The notes below the pieces were generated by a model. The model was not told the DNA's origin. It ran no database searches and worked only from the letters and a program-made list of their open reading frames with translations. The position numbers and the translations under genes are program-made. This document shows, in pieces, positions 39,613-47,983 of a stretch of 64,000 nt of DNA. How positions within the stretch are numbered: position 1 is the stretch's first letter; the number at the start of each line of letters is the position of its first letter. The DNA comes from Acinetobacter sp. A47 (GTDB lineage Bacteria; Pseudomonadota; Gammaproteobacteria; Pseudomonadales; Moraxellaceae): positions 186,001 through 250,000 of the forward strand of contig NZ_JSUS01000001.1 in assembly GCF_000805455.1 (NCBI RefSeq), in the 5' to 3' direction.

Positions 39613-40161
39613 ATGGGCTCTATCACAACACAATTCCCTATTTTTGAGTGGTTCAAGCAAGATTTAACCGTTAAATCTCCTTCTTATGATGCCGCTAATG
39701 TCCGGGGCACTAGTCTGGAAAAGCCCATTGATGTGCAAGACAGGTTGGGTGTTGTCGGTGTGATGGATTCATTGTTTTCAAAATCCTTGGCCAGTTTGAT
39801 TATTTTTGATGGTAACTCGGAAGCGGATTACATTTGTGTGAGGGAACATCTGGCCAATCTTTTTGTAGAAGGGGCCCTCAAAGACAAGAAGAAGGAGCCG
39901 CAAAAAATTGCGATGTACCATCTAGCCTGGTTGGTTTCACGTATGGTTTTAGATTTTGCGATAGATCCAGAGTTAGAGAAAAACTTTACAGAGCGGGGCC
40001 GATTATATTATGCCGGTATCAGTTCAAATCAAATTGGTTCAGATGCTTATCGAGTCACATGGAAAAAGTATGAAAAGTTAATTGAACGCACTTTAATAAA
40101 TGAGGTCGCTGAAATTTCGAAGATTATGAGTCGGTATAAAAAGAGCACACTTAGAGCGTAA
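39613..40161 (+). CDS. Possible late-gene regulator (Q position)
   Basis: 182 residues, mostly helical: a middle CVREHLANLFVEGALKDKKKEPQKIAMYHLAWLVSRM stretch and a C-terminal YRVTWKKYEKLIERTLINEVAEISKIMSRYKK that looks like a DNA-binding end, similar in layout to Q-type antiterminators and phage RinA-like regulators. It is the last early gene; a run of intrinsic terminators in the late region would require antitermination. Assignment is by position and general layout only. Confidence 0.45.
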   Translation: MGSITTQFPIFEWFKQDLTVKSPSYDAANVRGTSLEKPIDVQDRLGVVGVMDSLFSKSLASLIIFDGNSEADYICVREHLANLFVEGALKDKKKEPQKIAMYHLAWLVSRMVLDFAIDPELEKNFTERGRLYYAGISSNQIGSDAYRVTWKKYEKLIERTLINEVAEISKIMSRYKKSTLRA

Positions 40162-40186
40162 ATATTGGGTCAGAGAGAAGTTGTTG

Positions 40187-40216
40187 ACTGAGCAACCGTA
40201 GTTGCATTTGAGCAAC
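40187..40216. repeat. GCAAC/GTTGC dyads after the Q-position gene
   Basis: GCAAC (40192), GTTGC (40201) and GCAAC (40212) form two overlapping inverted repeats, GCAAC-CGTA-GTTGC and GTTGC-ATTTGA-GCAAC. Could be a protein-binding site for late control; nothing more can be said. Confidence 0.4.
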
Positions 40217-40254
40217 TGCAGTCTTAATAGTAAGATCCTTAACCTTAAGAATTT

Positions 40255-40944
40255 ATGATGGGGCTTATTTTGAAAAAAATAATCGTTTTATCTTGTTTTA
40301 TAGGTTTGATTGGCTGTACTTCATCAAAATCGACTTATGTTGCAATTCCTAAAGTTATTAGTAAGCCTCCTATTGGTGAAACAGCGAAAGCGCATATCGG
40401 AGATAAATTACTTACACAAGCTATTTATGTAGATCGAGAAGCCTTATATGTTCGTTCACCTTTCAAATTTTTTAATGGTTACACGTTAACGAAGGGTTAT
40501 TATTTAAAAACTGGGAAAGACAGAAGAGGGCAATACTTCCAAGTTGAAAATATTATTCCAAATGGTGGGCAGGTACAAAAGGATGAATTTTCTGAACCTT
40601 TCACTTCAGTCATGCTCGATAAGCATAATAGACTATGTGTTGAATCCGGTCTTAACGTAAAAGCATGTTCATCTGAGCATGATGCAATCATCGAAACAAT
40701 AAGTATGGCAATAGACAATAAGCTTGAACAAGCTTTAATTTATAGTGGAAAAGTTGGAAATAAGATCAATATCAGCTATAGAAAAACTTTAGACAATATG
40801 GCAAGAATCGCATTTGAAAGGGGTATTGAATACGATCTAAGTCAGTCTCAAAGAATTGGATATGGGGGAGCATTATTAGAGGTTATCGATGCAACCACTC
40901 CAGAAATCACTTACAGAGTGATCCAAAACTTCAATGAAGAATAG
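40255..40944 (+). CDS. Putative lipoprotein (moron)
   Basis: 229 residues with a signal peptide and lipobox LIGC near residue 22. The mature part is a mixed alpha/beta domain with a Cys pair (LCVESGLNVKACSS). No family recognised. Translation may start at ATG 40255, ATG 40258 or TTG 40270; the lipobox is in frame with all. A lipoprotein carried in lower-GC DNA between early and late regions is typical of a lysogenic-conversion gene. Confidence 0.55.
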   Translation: MMGLILKKIIVLSCFIGLIGCTSSKSTYVAIPKVISKPPIGETAKAHIGDKLLTQAIYVDREALYVRSPFKFFNGYTLTKGYYLKTGKDRRGQYFQVENIIPNGGQVQKDEFSEPFTSVMLDKHNRLCVESGLNVKACSSEHDAIIETISMAIDNKLEQALIYSGKVGNKINISYRKTLDNMARIAFERGIEYDLSQSQRIGYGGALLEVIDATTPEITYRVIQNFNEE

Positions 40945-40967
40945 CAGTCGAAAGGCTGCTTTTTTTA
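40943..40967 (+). terminator. Terminator after the lipoprotein gene
   Basis: AGCAGTC-GAAA-GGCTGCT, 7-bp stem with a GNRA loop and a T7 tail. Confidence 0.85.
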
Positions 40968-41201
40968 TATCTTACATGCGACTAACAGGAATTTTTATTC
41001 TTTTTTTAGCATTATTTATAAATCTTATGCCTATATAAATTAAGTTGATAATGTGTGCAACAAAAGTTACTTAAAGGCACAAAGACTTATAAAGTATCAA
41101 CACAATTTTTAAGTTTGTTAAGGATGTAAGAGTGTTAGATTATAAAAATACAATATATGTGTATGTGTATTGGTTTTTAATTTTTTGCACGGAAATTTTT
41201 T

Positions 41202-41519
41202 ATGAATAAAATGCATGTAACTCTTGCAGTGATCGTTAGCCTAATTATTGGCGGTTTGATTGGTTCTTTTGGGTATTCTAAAACAGCTGCAAAATATGAC
41301 GCAATTTCAACTGCTTGTGTGATTGCAAATGAGGCAGTAGATAAAGAATTGTTAACTGTTGAACAAGTTAGAGAATTAGGAGCATTGGCTGGTACTAAGA
41401 TGAAGAAAGATATGTCATCTGTTGCATCAAGATTCGCAGTATCGCCGGATATCCTAAAAGATGCATCTAAAGAATCGAACTGCAGTCAATTTTTAGTCGG
41501 TTTTAATAGCGTCAAATAA
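41202..41519 (+). CDS. Hypothetical membrane-anchored protein
   Basis: 105 residues: an N-terminal membrane segment (VTLAVIVSLIIGGLIGSFGY) acting as anchor or signal, then a helical, probably extracytoplasmic part with Cys residues near 38 and 97. No family recognised. It has its own terminator and AT-rich upstream DNA, so it is probably an independent moron unit. Confidence 0.5.
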   Translation: MNKMHVTLAVIVSLIIGGLIGSFGYSKTAAKYDAISTACVIANEAVDKELLTVEQVRELGALAGTKMKKDMSSVASRFAVSPDILKDASKESNCSQFLVGFNSVK

Positions 41520-41537
41520 TTGAATTAGCTATTGTGG

Positions 41538-41575
41538 AAGCCCTATTAAGTTACTTATTAATAGGGCTTTTTATT
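41538..41575 (+). terminator. Terminator
   Basis: AAGCCCTATTAA pairs with TTAATAGGGCTT, then TTTATT. Confidence 0.85.
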
Positions 41576-41602
41576 AATTTTAATATTATGGATGGCTGAA
41601 TT

Positions 41603-41797
41603 ATGAAGTTACTACCTCTAGTTTTCTTTTTTTGTTTTTCCCTAGGCTGTGCTGCAGTGGAGGGCTCAACAAAAGAGCGCACCACAAATGAATGTTTACG
41701 TTTTAGAAGTATGCTTCCACTAGCTGATGAATTAGAACCTTCTATAACATATGAACAACAGGCTGCTTGTATAAAGTCTAAAACTAAACAAAAATAA
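41603..41797 (+). CDS. Small putative lipoprotein
   Basis: 64 residues: signal peptide with lipobox SLGC at residue 16, then a 48-residue polar mature part with two Cys residues (ECLRF, AACIKS). Small Cys-containing phage lipoproteins next to lysis genes are often Rz1-like, but no Rz partner overlaps it. Function unknown. Confidence 0.5.
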   Translation: MKLLPLVFFFCFSLGCAAVEGSTKERTTNECLRFRSMLPLADELEPSITYEQQAACIKSKTKQK

Positions 41798-41812
41798 TTC
41801 TGGAGCCCCTCT

Positions 41813-42073
41813 GTGTTTAATAATTTTAATGCTGAACAAGCACGTAAGAATGTTGAAAGCAACCAATATACTTATGAAAGAATGTTAAGAGAGATTCTTA
41901 CCAACACTGAATCAGCCTCAAGGATGAGATTCCGAATGAGTTCATCAAGTTATGAGGATACAGCCGAGAATCAAGAGATTCTTTCTCAAGTCGTAAAAGA
42001 ATTAAAGAACAGAGGGTTTGGGGTAGTGTTAAACCAAGTTGGTGAGCGAATATTTGTAGAAGTTAGCTTTTGA
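41813..42073 (+). CDS. Small helical prophage protein (paralogue of 43228 gene)
   Basis: 86 residues starting at GTG with GGAG seven bases before it. Layout: NAEQARKN, YERMLREI, a variable stretch, then an LKNRGFGV strand and a C-terminal VEVSF. The 88-residue product of 43228-43494 has the same plan (KQAQANL, YEEILKEI, LNKLGFNV, VKVSF), so the two are diverged paralogues. Function unknown. Confidence 0.55.
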   Translation: MFNNFNAEQARKNVESNQYTYERMLREILTNTESASRMRFRMSSSSYEDTAENQEILSQVVKELKNRGFGVVLNQVGERIFVEVSF

Positions 42074-42104
42074 GTTAGCTTTAAAAAATTAAATATCTTA
42101 AAGT

Positions 42105-42130
42105 AAAATCTCTTTTTAGGAGATTTTTTT
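42105..42130 (+). terminator. Terminator
   Basis: AAAATCTCT pairs with GGAGATTTT (one G.T), followed by T-run. Confidence 0.75.
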
Positions 42131-42419
42131 ATTGCCTCTGTAGGCCGGAGATAGCTTATTATGATTTTAAAGAAATTTAGATTATATTTAAAAAAAATAA
42201 CCAAAATTACGTGAAGCCTCATATATTATTAAGTAAGATACACACATGTATAAATATTAGTATTTTAGAAATAAAACATTTACGAAGACACCACTAAAAA
42301 GCCCGACTTTTGATAGTTTTTTTTGTTTTTGTTACTTAATTGTCATTGTTGTCCTGAATCTGTAATTAATTAGGTTAAAATGTTATCTTATAAAAAATTA
42401 AACTTTAAGGTAAATTTAG
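42131..42419. other. Gene-free AT-rich stretch
   Basis: No credible gene; very low GC, foreign-looking relative to flanking packaging genes. It could hold the promoter of the broken gene that follows. Confidence 0.4.
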
Positions 42420-42676
42420 ATGACAATTACTGATAAAAAATATTATTTTATGTTTACGGCAATTTATAAAGATCGGTCCCAAGGTGATTTAATAAAAACT
42501 TATTCTGAACATTAGCCTATTCTTTTAAAAATATTACAAAAAAAATTCTTGAGGATATTGAAAAGCAAACACTCGAAGAACTTAAGTTAAGTAATTCGAA
42601 TTATGACATATATGACTATAACATAGTGTCATTAGGATATATTGGCGAAATGACTCCAGCTGAATTTAACCTATAA
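42420..42676 (+). pseudogene. Small gene broken by a one-base deletion
   Basis: ATG at 42420 opens a frame that stops at TAG 42513. Re-reading one base at 42509 (GAA then ACA) continues for 55 codons to TAA 42676, giving an 85-residue acidic protein with ITKKILEDIEKQTLEELKL and a C-terminal YIGEMTPAEFNL. The join is not a slippery site, so a lost A in GAA(A)CA by mutation or sequencing error is the likely cause. Family unknown; size and place resemble the two neighbouring small paralogues. Confidence 0.5.
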
Positions 42677-43227
42677 AATTTAAAATTAAGATGCTATTTA
42701 TTTAGTTAAGCTTCAATAGGCCCAAGGTATTTAAGCATGCTTGTTTTGCCCGGGACTTTGTGTGGTATGTGTTGTAATTTTCAAGCACAGAGTTGAGCAC
42801 GTTGCATGAGTTTGATAACTTCAAACCATTGTTCAGCTCATCACTCTCAGACGATCAGCAATAGGTTTAATTGTTTTTTATGCGCTAAAAATAAGTTGAA
42901 CCTAAGGCCCACCATTCATTTATGGCGGGCCTTTTAATTTTTACAAGTTCCATATATTGTACTTATTGCTTTATTATCTTTGTAGAATAAAAGTTAAAAA
43001 CAAATAATACCTAAGTTAATAGTGATGTGCTTTGTTAAATGAAATTCTGTAAGTTTAAAACGAGTTATAAACGTATCTTAAAATTCTATAAATATTTTCG
43101 AAAAACCCGGCTGAATTTAAGCTTTTCTAAAGGTAGGCTTTTTACTATTGCAGAAGAGGTTAAGATAGATAAGTGTGTATACGTACTATCAATTTGTTTT
43201 TTATTATTTTTTAATTTTTAGGTTCTA
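42677..43227. other. AT-rich non-coding stretch
   Basis: 551 bp. A terminator lies at 42904-42938. A 60-codon frame (43039-43221) has no ribosome binding site and is probably not a gene. Nothing else recognised. Confidence 0.45.
42904..42938 (+). terminator. Terminator
   Basis: AAGGCCC pairs with GGGCCTT; inner CCAT/ATGG extends the hairpin past one mismatch; TTTAATTTTT follows. Confidence 0.72.
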
Positions 43228-43494
43228 ATGATGGCAGGTATTTTTGATAGCAAACAAGCTCAAGCTAATTTAATTAAAGAGATGTCAGATGCTCAAGCAA
43301 TGTATGAAGAAATACTTAAGGAGATTGAGTTTAAATCAAAAAGAGGGGTAAATCCGGTCTATTTGAACTTTTTACGGAAATCTATAACACAAAAAAATAT
43401 TACTGAGATAGCCGCTAAACTGAATAAGTTGGGCTTTAATGTGAAGATAAGCGAATCCTCATCTATAAGCTTAGCTGTAAAAGTTAGTTTTTAA
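43228..43494 (+). CDS. Small helical prophage protein (paralogue of 41813 gene)
   Basis: 88 residues (ATG 43228 or 43231). Shares the plan of the 41813-42073 product: N-terminal QAQANL and YEEILKEI helices, a Ser/Lys-rich middle, LGFNV and terminal VKVSF. The first copy of the repeated hairpin/terminator element follows 12 bp after its stop. Function unknown. Confidence 0.52.
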   Translation: MMAGIFDSKQAQANLIKEMSDAQAMYEEILKEIEFKSKRGVNPVYLNFLRKSITQKNITEIAAKLNKLGFNVKISESSSISLAVKVSF

Positions 43495-43506
43495 AGACAA
43501 AGAATT

Positions 43507-43612
43507 AGTTTTCAAAATTCTGAAATTTAGGGTATAGTTTTATTAGTATGGTCATACTATAGATTGATTACATACGGGAACAAAGGCTCATCAATTTGAT
43601 GGGCTTTTTTTA
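43507..43612 (+). repeat. Repeated hairpin-promoter-terminator element, copy 1
   Basis: Order: inverted repeat AGTTTTCA-N6-TGAAATTT (43507-43528), TATAGT (possible -10, 43533), dyad TAGTATG-GT-CATACTA (43544-43559), then an intrinsic terminator (GCTCATC/GATGGGC, T7 tail) ending near 43612. Same order as copies 2 and 3 but with many substitutions. Lies directly before the packaging genes. Confidence 0.7.
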
Positions 43613-43713
43613 TGCCCAAAAGAAAACCCCGGGTGATGTTTCAAGTAGGTAAAAAACGGGTGGTGAGTTGATCATCATGAATTATTGAGTTGGACAATTT
43701 TTCATTTAGGTGC

Positions 43714-43748
43714 AAAACCTCGCTAAATATTGGCGGGGTTTTTCTTTT
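43714..43748 (+). terminator. Terminator before the packaging region
   Basis: AAAACCTCGC pairs with GCGGGGTTTT (one G.T) around a 9-base loop, then TTTCTTTTT. Confidence 0.8.
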
Positions 43749-43763
43749 TGAATAGGTGAGTTA

Positions 43764-43988
43764 GTGCAAGAGCGAAAAGAAAACTTCTGGGATCTGGATA
43801 AACAGATCATTGAAGCAAAACAACAAGTGGACCACTGGGGAACAGTGATCACACAAGGCAAAACAGATGAAGAAATTGCTCACATTGATGAGCAATTTTT
43901 TTTGGCCAATAAAAACTTAAAAGAGCTGAAACAACGCCGTGCAGATCTAGCGAGTAAATGGAATGCAAAAACGCCCTTATCCACCTGA
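43764..43988 (+). CDS. Small coiled-coil prophage protein
   Basis: 74 residues from GTG with AGGTGAG upstream. Charged and helical throughout (DLDKQIIEAKQQVDHW, FLANKNLKELKQRRADLASKW), so probably a coiled coil. Its 3' end overlaps the metallopeptidase gene by 26 bp. First gene of the packaging cluster; function unknown. Confidence 0.6.
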   Translation: MQERKENFWDLDKQIIEAKQQVDHWGTVITQGKTDEEIAHIDEQFFLANKNLKELKQRRADLASKWNAKTPLST

Positions 43989-44598
43989 GAACATTTTAGG
44001 GCTTGAGCCTGAATTTGATGGTTATGAGTTTGAACCGGCCCCGGAAGTGAAAAAGTGGATCTGGGAAACATTCATTGAGCCGGAAGGTGCACTCTATAAC
44101 GAAGATCATGATCATATTAGTGCGTTTGAAGGCTCATTTTTCGAGGTTCTTTGGGCCTCTGGTGGATTCGTTAAAGGCGAAAGCTTGGTGTTGGGCCAAT
44201 GTGAAAAAGTAATGTTTCGGGCCGGTGGCTGGCAAAAGGCCAGACAAGAGCTGCAAATGCGTAACTGGTTTGGCCATGTCCCTGAATATCTCATAACGCT
44301 GGATGCCCAGCATTGTGCTGATTGCACAGACGCGGAGTTTTGCGCTCTGGTTGAGCATGAACTTTATCACATCGGCGTTAAGTGTGATGAAGATGGAAAT
44401 ATGCTGGTAAGCCGTCAAACTGGTGAACCAAAGCATTATTTACGTGGGCATGATGTTGAAGAGTTTCACGGAATTGTTCAGCGGTACGGTGCGAATGAAG
44501 CGGTACAAAAAATGGTTGAGTTGGCAAAAGAGGGGCCAACTATTTCAAAAGTATCAATTGCCCAGGCATGTGGTACTTGTCGACTAAAACTGGCTTAA
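43963..44598 (+). CDS. Putative phage metallopeptidase (HExxH)
   Basis: 211 residues. The zincin motif HELYH sits in CALVEHELYHIGVKCD near residue 133, with a second candidate ligand region LRGHDVEEFHGIVQRYG downstream. It matches the putative phage metallopeptidase family found beside terminase genes in Acinetobacter and related phages. The substrate is unknown; it could act in head maturation or on host proteins. Confidence 0.75.
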   Translation: MQKRPYPPENILGLEPEFDGYEFEPAPEVKKWIWETFIEPEGALYNEDHDHISAFEGSFFEVLWASGGFVKGESLVLGQCEKVMFRAGGWQKARQELQMRNWFGHVPEYLITLDAQHCADCTDAEFCALVEHELYHIGVKCDEDGNMLVSRQTGEPKHYLRGHDVEEFHGIVQRYGANEAVQKMVELAKEGPTISKVSIAQACGTCRLKLA

Positions 44599-44644
44599 AT
44601 TTTTTTGCCCGTTTACGTTGACGTACGTTGACGGATTTAAATTT

Positions 44645-45121
44645 ATGGCAGCACTAAAAAAAGAGGTAAAACTTTATATTGTACGGTCACTTGCGATGCA
44701 TAACACCCCCCAAGAAACGGTTGAGCTTGTCAACGCAATTTTTTCTCAGAAAATCACAAGACAGCAATGTGAGCGTTATGACCCAACGAAGCGTGCAGGA
44801 CAAGATTTGAGCCAAGAATTTAAGGACGAGTTTTTTGCTACAAGAAAAGAGTTTCTGGAGAAGCCTCAAAATATTCCAATTGCGAATCAGACAGTACGCC
44901 TAAGCATTTATCAGAAGCTATTAGAGAAAAATTTAAGAAATACTGTCAATTCACTCAAGATACTTGAGCAGATTGCGAAGGAGCTAGGTGGGGCATATAC
45001 GAACCGTAAAGAGGTTACAGGTGCAAATGGTGGCCCTGTAGAAACGGTTCAAACTGCGGTACAGGCAATTAGTACCGAGGAATACTTGAAAGCACGTCAA
45101 GAGGTGCTGGATGAGTACTGA
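44645..45121 (+). CDS. Terminase small subunit-like protein (DUF2280)
   Basis: 158 residues. N-terminal MAALKKEVKLYIVRSLAMHNTPQETVE and YDPTKRAGQDLS match DUF2280, an HTH-containing family encoded right before phage large terminases. It should recognise packaging sites. ATG 44645 gives the family N-terminus; a TTG at 44618 is in frame. The leader contains ACGTTGACGT repeated. Overlaps the large subunit gene by 11 bp. Confidence 0.8.
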   Translation: MAALKKEVKLYIVRSLAMHNTPQETVELVNAIFSQKITRQQCERYDPTKRAGQDLSQEFKDEFFATRKEFLEKPQNIPIANQTVRLSIYQKLLEKNLRNTVNSLKILEQIAKELGGAYTNRKEVTGANGGPVETVQTAVQAISTEEYLKARQEVLDEY

Positions 45122-46538
45122 TGCCTCACGGGAGCAAGCGATCCAGATCGAGGCGCGGGAAGATCTATATTTCTTCACCCGCTATATGTTCAAAGAGCGC
45201 CGTGGATATAAGTGGAAGCATAACTGGCACCATCGTGAAATATGTGATGCTTTGATGAAAGTCTACAACGGTGAAATAAAGCGGTTGATTATTAACGTCC
45301 CGCCTCGTTACTCCAAGACTGAAATCGCTGTGATTAATTTTATGGCGTGGTGCTTTGGCAAAAAGCCGGATTGTGAGTTTATTCACATCAGTTATTCAGC
45401 AATGCTTGCGGCCAACAATGCATTTCAGACCCGTAACTTGGTTCAGGAGAAAGCATATTTAAAAGTCTTTCCAGATCTAAAACTACGTGAAGATAGTAAA
45501 GCGAAGGACTTCTGGCGTACAGCTGACGGCGGTGTTTGCTATGCAACTGGTACCGGGGGAACGATCACCGGTTTTGGTGCAGGGAAGATGCGTGAAGGCT
45601 TTGGTGGGTGCATCATCATCGATGACCCGCATAAAGCCGATGAGGCCAAATCAAAGACTATCCGTGAGGGGGTAATTGACTGGTTCCAGAATACACTGGA
45701 GTCGCGTACCAACTCACCTGATACACCGATTATCGTCATTATGCAGCGTTTGCATGAAGAGGATCTGGCCGGGTGGCTTTCGGGTAAGCGTGAGAATGGT
45801 GAACCAGCAGAAGGTGGCAACGGTGAAGTATGGGACCTTGTATGTTTTCCTGCTATTCAGGATGACGGTTCAGCTTTATGGCCGGCCAAGCACAATATTA
45901 AAAAGCTCAGGCTCATGGAGAAGGCAGCGCCGTATGTTTTCTCTGGTCAATACTTACAAAGACCTTCACCTCCTGCCGGAGGTTTTTTTAAGCCTGACAA
46001 TATAGAAATTGTCGATGCGTTACCTGCGAGCATTATCAAACAGGTTAGGGCTTGGGACTTCGGCGCTACTGAGGGAGAGGGTGACTTTACCGCCGGTGTT
46101 AAATCTGCCTTAGGCGCAGACGGATATACATACATTGTTGACGTTACAAAAGGCCAACTTGGGCCAGACAACGTAAATAAACGCCTGAAGCAGACAACCC
46201 AGCTTGACGGCAAAGGTGTAACGGTTCGCATCCCGCAAGATCCGGGACAAGCCGGTAAGGCTCAAGCACAGTCTTTTATCAAGCTGTTGGCCGGGTACAA
46301 CGTATTAGCCCAGACAGTATCGGGTGACAAGCTCACCCGGGCACAGCCTTTTGCTGCTCAAGTGAATAGCGGGAACGTGCGAATGCTTAAAGGAGATTGG
46401 AACAAGGAATTTATTGAAGAGCTGCGTAACTTTCCGAATGGTGCACATGATGACCAGGTTGATGCCGGCTCGGATTCTTTTAATGAATTACACGGAGGCT
46501 TTCAAGCCTTCTTTACAGATATGGGATTTGCTCAATGA
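45111..46538 (+). CDS. Terminase large subunit
   Basis: 475 residues. ATPase part: atypical Walker A PPRYSKTE near residue 65, Walker B CIIIDDPH near 165, coupling motif HISYS. Nuclease part with VRAWDFGATEGEGDFTAG and a C-terminal FPNGAHDDQVDAGS (acidic metal-binding residues). It translocates and cuts DNA during packaging. Overlaps the portal gene by 4 bp. Confidence 0.95.
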   Translation: MSTDASREQAIQIEAREDLYFFTRYMFKERRGYKWKHNWHHREICDALMKVYNGEIKRLIINVPPRYSKTEIAVINFMAWCFGKKPDCEFIHISYSAMLAANNAFQTRNLVQEKAYLKVFPDLKLREDSKAKDFWRTADGGVCYATGTGGTITGFGAGKMREGFGGCIIIDDPHKADEAKSKTIREGVIDWFQNTLESRTNSPDTPIIVIMQRLHEEDLAGWLSGKRENGEPAEGGNGEVWDLVCFPAIQDDGSALWPAKHNIKKLRLMEKAAPYVFSGQYLQRPSPPAGGFFKPDNIEIVDALPASIIKQVRAWDFGATEGEGDFTAGVKSALGADGYTYIVDVTKGQLGPDNVNKRLKQTTQLDGKGVTVRIPQDPGQAGKAQAQSFIKLLAGYNVLAQTVSGDKLTRAQPFAAQVNSGNVRMLKGDWNKEFIEELRNFPNGAHDDQVDAGSDSFNELHGGFQAFFTDMGFAQ

Positions 46539-47983
46539 GTGATGTAACTTTTAAACATGCTGAATATGTTAAAAACGAATTGCTATGGCAAACTGCTGAT
46601 GATGTATGCGATGGCGAAGATGCGGTAAAAGCCAAGAAAACAAAATATTTACCAATGCCGAATGCTCACGATAAAAGTACAAAAAACAAGCTTGCGTATG
46701 ATGCGTACTTAACGAGAGCAGTTTTCTATGGCGCAACTGCAGTTACTTTAAATAGCCTTGTCGGGGCTTCTTTCTCTACTGATCCGAGCTTCAAGTTTCC
46801 TGATGAGCTTTCATATCTGGAGCGTAATGCAAACGGCGCTGGAATGAGTGCTTATCAACTTTCGCAAACTGGTATTCGTCTTTTATTGAAGAATTATCGC
46901 TGTGCTTTATACGTTGATTTCCCGGATCTGCCAGAAACTAAAAACAAATCTGAATATGACAAGTTAAACGCATATTCAATGATTCACTTGTTGAAAGCAG
47001 TTGATGTTGTGAACTGGGACACCGTGATGGTGAACAACCAAAAAAAATTAAACTTGGTTGTAATCCGCGAAATGGTTTCAAAAAGGGGGGAAGATGGTTT
47101 CAGTACTGAACAAACAGAACAATACCGGGTTTTGCGTCTGGAGCCGATAGATTCTGGGCAGTTTGTGTACTCTGTCCAAGTTTACACCAAAGGTGATCAA
47201 GGCACATGGGTGGGTGGTACTACCAAATACCCAAGAGATTTTAACGGTGAGCTCTGGTCATATATCCCGTTCACATTTGTGGGGGCAATTGATAACTCAA
47301 CGGATATTCATAATCCGCCGTTGCTAGAACTTGCAAAAATTAATTTGGCGCATTACAGGGACAGTGCAGACTTCCAAGAATCGGTGTTTTATATGGGGCA
47401 GCCACAATATTATGCCAGTGGTGTTGATTGGGCTTGGTTTGAGGAGGCAAAGAAGCACGGAGTATATATCGGTGCACGGGTGATGCTGCCGCTACCGGGT
47501 GAAGGAAAACTCGGGATAGTCCAAGTCCAGCCAAATACTTTAGCCCGGGAAGGCATGAAGGATAAATGGGGATATATGAAAGAGCTGGGTGCACGTATGG
47601 TCGAGAAAGGATCAGCGGCTAAAACAGCAACAGAAGCAAATAACGATGATGCTATTCAGCATTCAGTGCTCTCCTTATGCGTTTCAAACATGAATGAAGC
47701 GATATCGATGGCATTACGTTGGGCAGCGAAATACATGGTAGCTGATGTCGATAGACTGACTAAAAACGAGCTTTTATATGAAATTAGTCAGGAGTTCTCT
47801 AAACAAGGATATCTTGCAGAGCTGTCACGTCAGTTATATGAAGCGGCAATGCAGGGCAAGAGCTCATTTAAGACATGGTGGGAATATAATCAGACAGGCA
47901 CGTTCTCCAAGCAAACTTATGAACAAGAGTTGTTGAATATTGAGGCTGAGAATGAAGGCACTTTAAATCAAAGTGAGGTGTAA
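46535..47983 (+). CDS. Portal protein (DUF4055)
   Basis: 482 residues with the DUF4055 pattern: ADDVCDGEDAVKAKKTKYLP, YDAYLTRAVFYGATAVTLNSLVG, YLERNANGAGMSAYQL and a C-terminal helical part. Position between terminase and the MuF-like gene identifies it as the dodecameric portal through which DNA passes. Directly abuts the next gene. Confidence 0.85.
   Translation: MSDVTFKHAEYVKNELLWQTADDVCDGEDAVKAKKTKYLPMPNAHDKSTKNKLAYDAYLTRAVFYGATAVTLNSLVGASFSTDPSFKFPDELSYLERNANGAGMSAYQLSQTGIRLLLKNYRCALYVDFPDLPETKNKSEYDKLNAYSMIHLLKAVDVVNWDTVMVNNQKKLNLVVIREMVSKRGEDGFSTEQTEQYRVLRLEPIDSGQFVYSVQVYTKGDQGTWVGGTTKYPRDFNGELWSYIPFTFVGAIDNSTDIHNPPLLELAKINLAHYRDSADFQESVFYMGQPQYYASGVDWAWFEEAKKHGVYIGARVMLPLPGEGKLGIVQVQPNTLAREGMKDKWGYMKELGARMVEKGSAAKTATEANNDDAIQHSVLSLCVSNMNEAISMALRWAAKYMVADVDRLTKNELLYEISQEFSKQGYLAELSRQLYEAAMQGKSSFKTWWEYNQTGTFSKQTYEQELLNIEAENEGTLNQSEV

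Noticed and set aside
43039..43221. 60-codon + strand frame before the 43228 gene
   Set aside because: No ribosome binding site, strongly AT-driven composition and no recognisable domain; probably chance.
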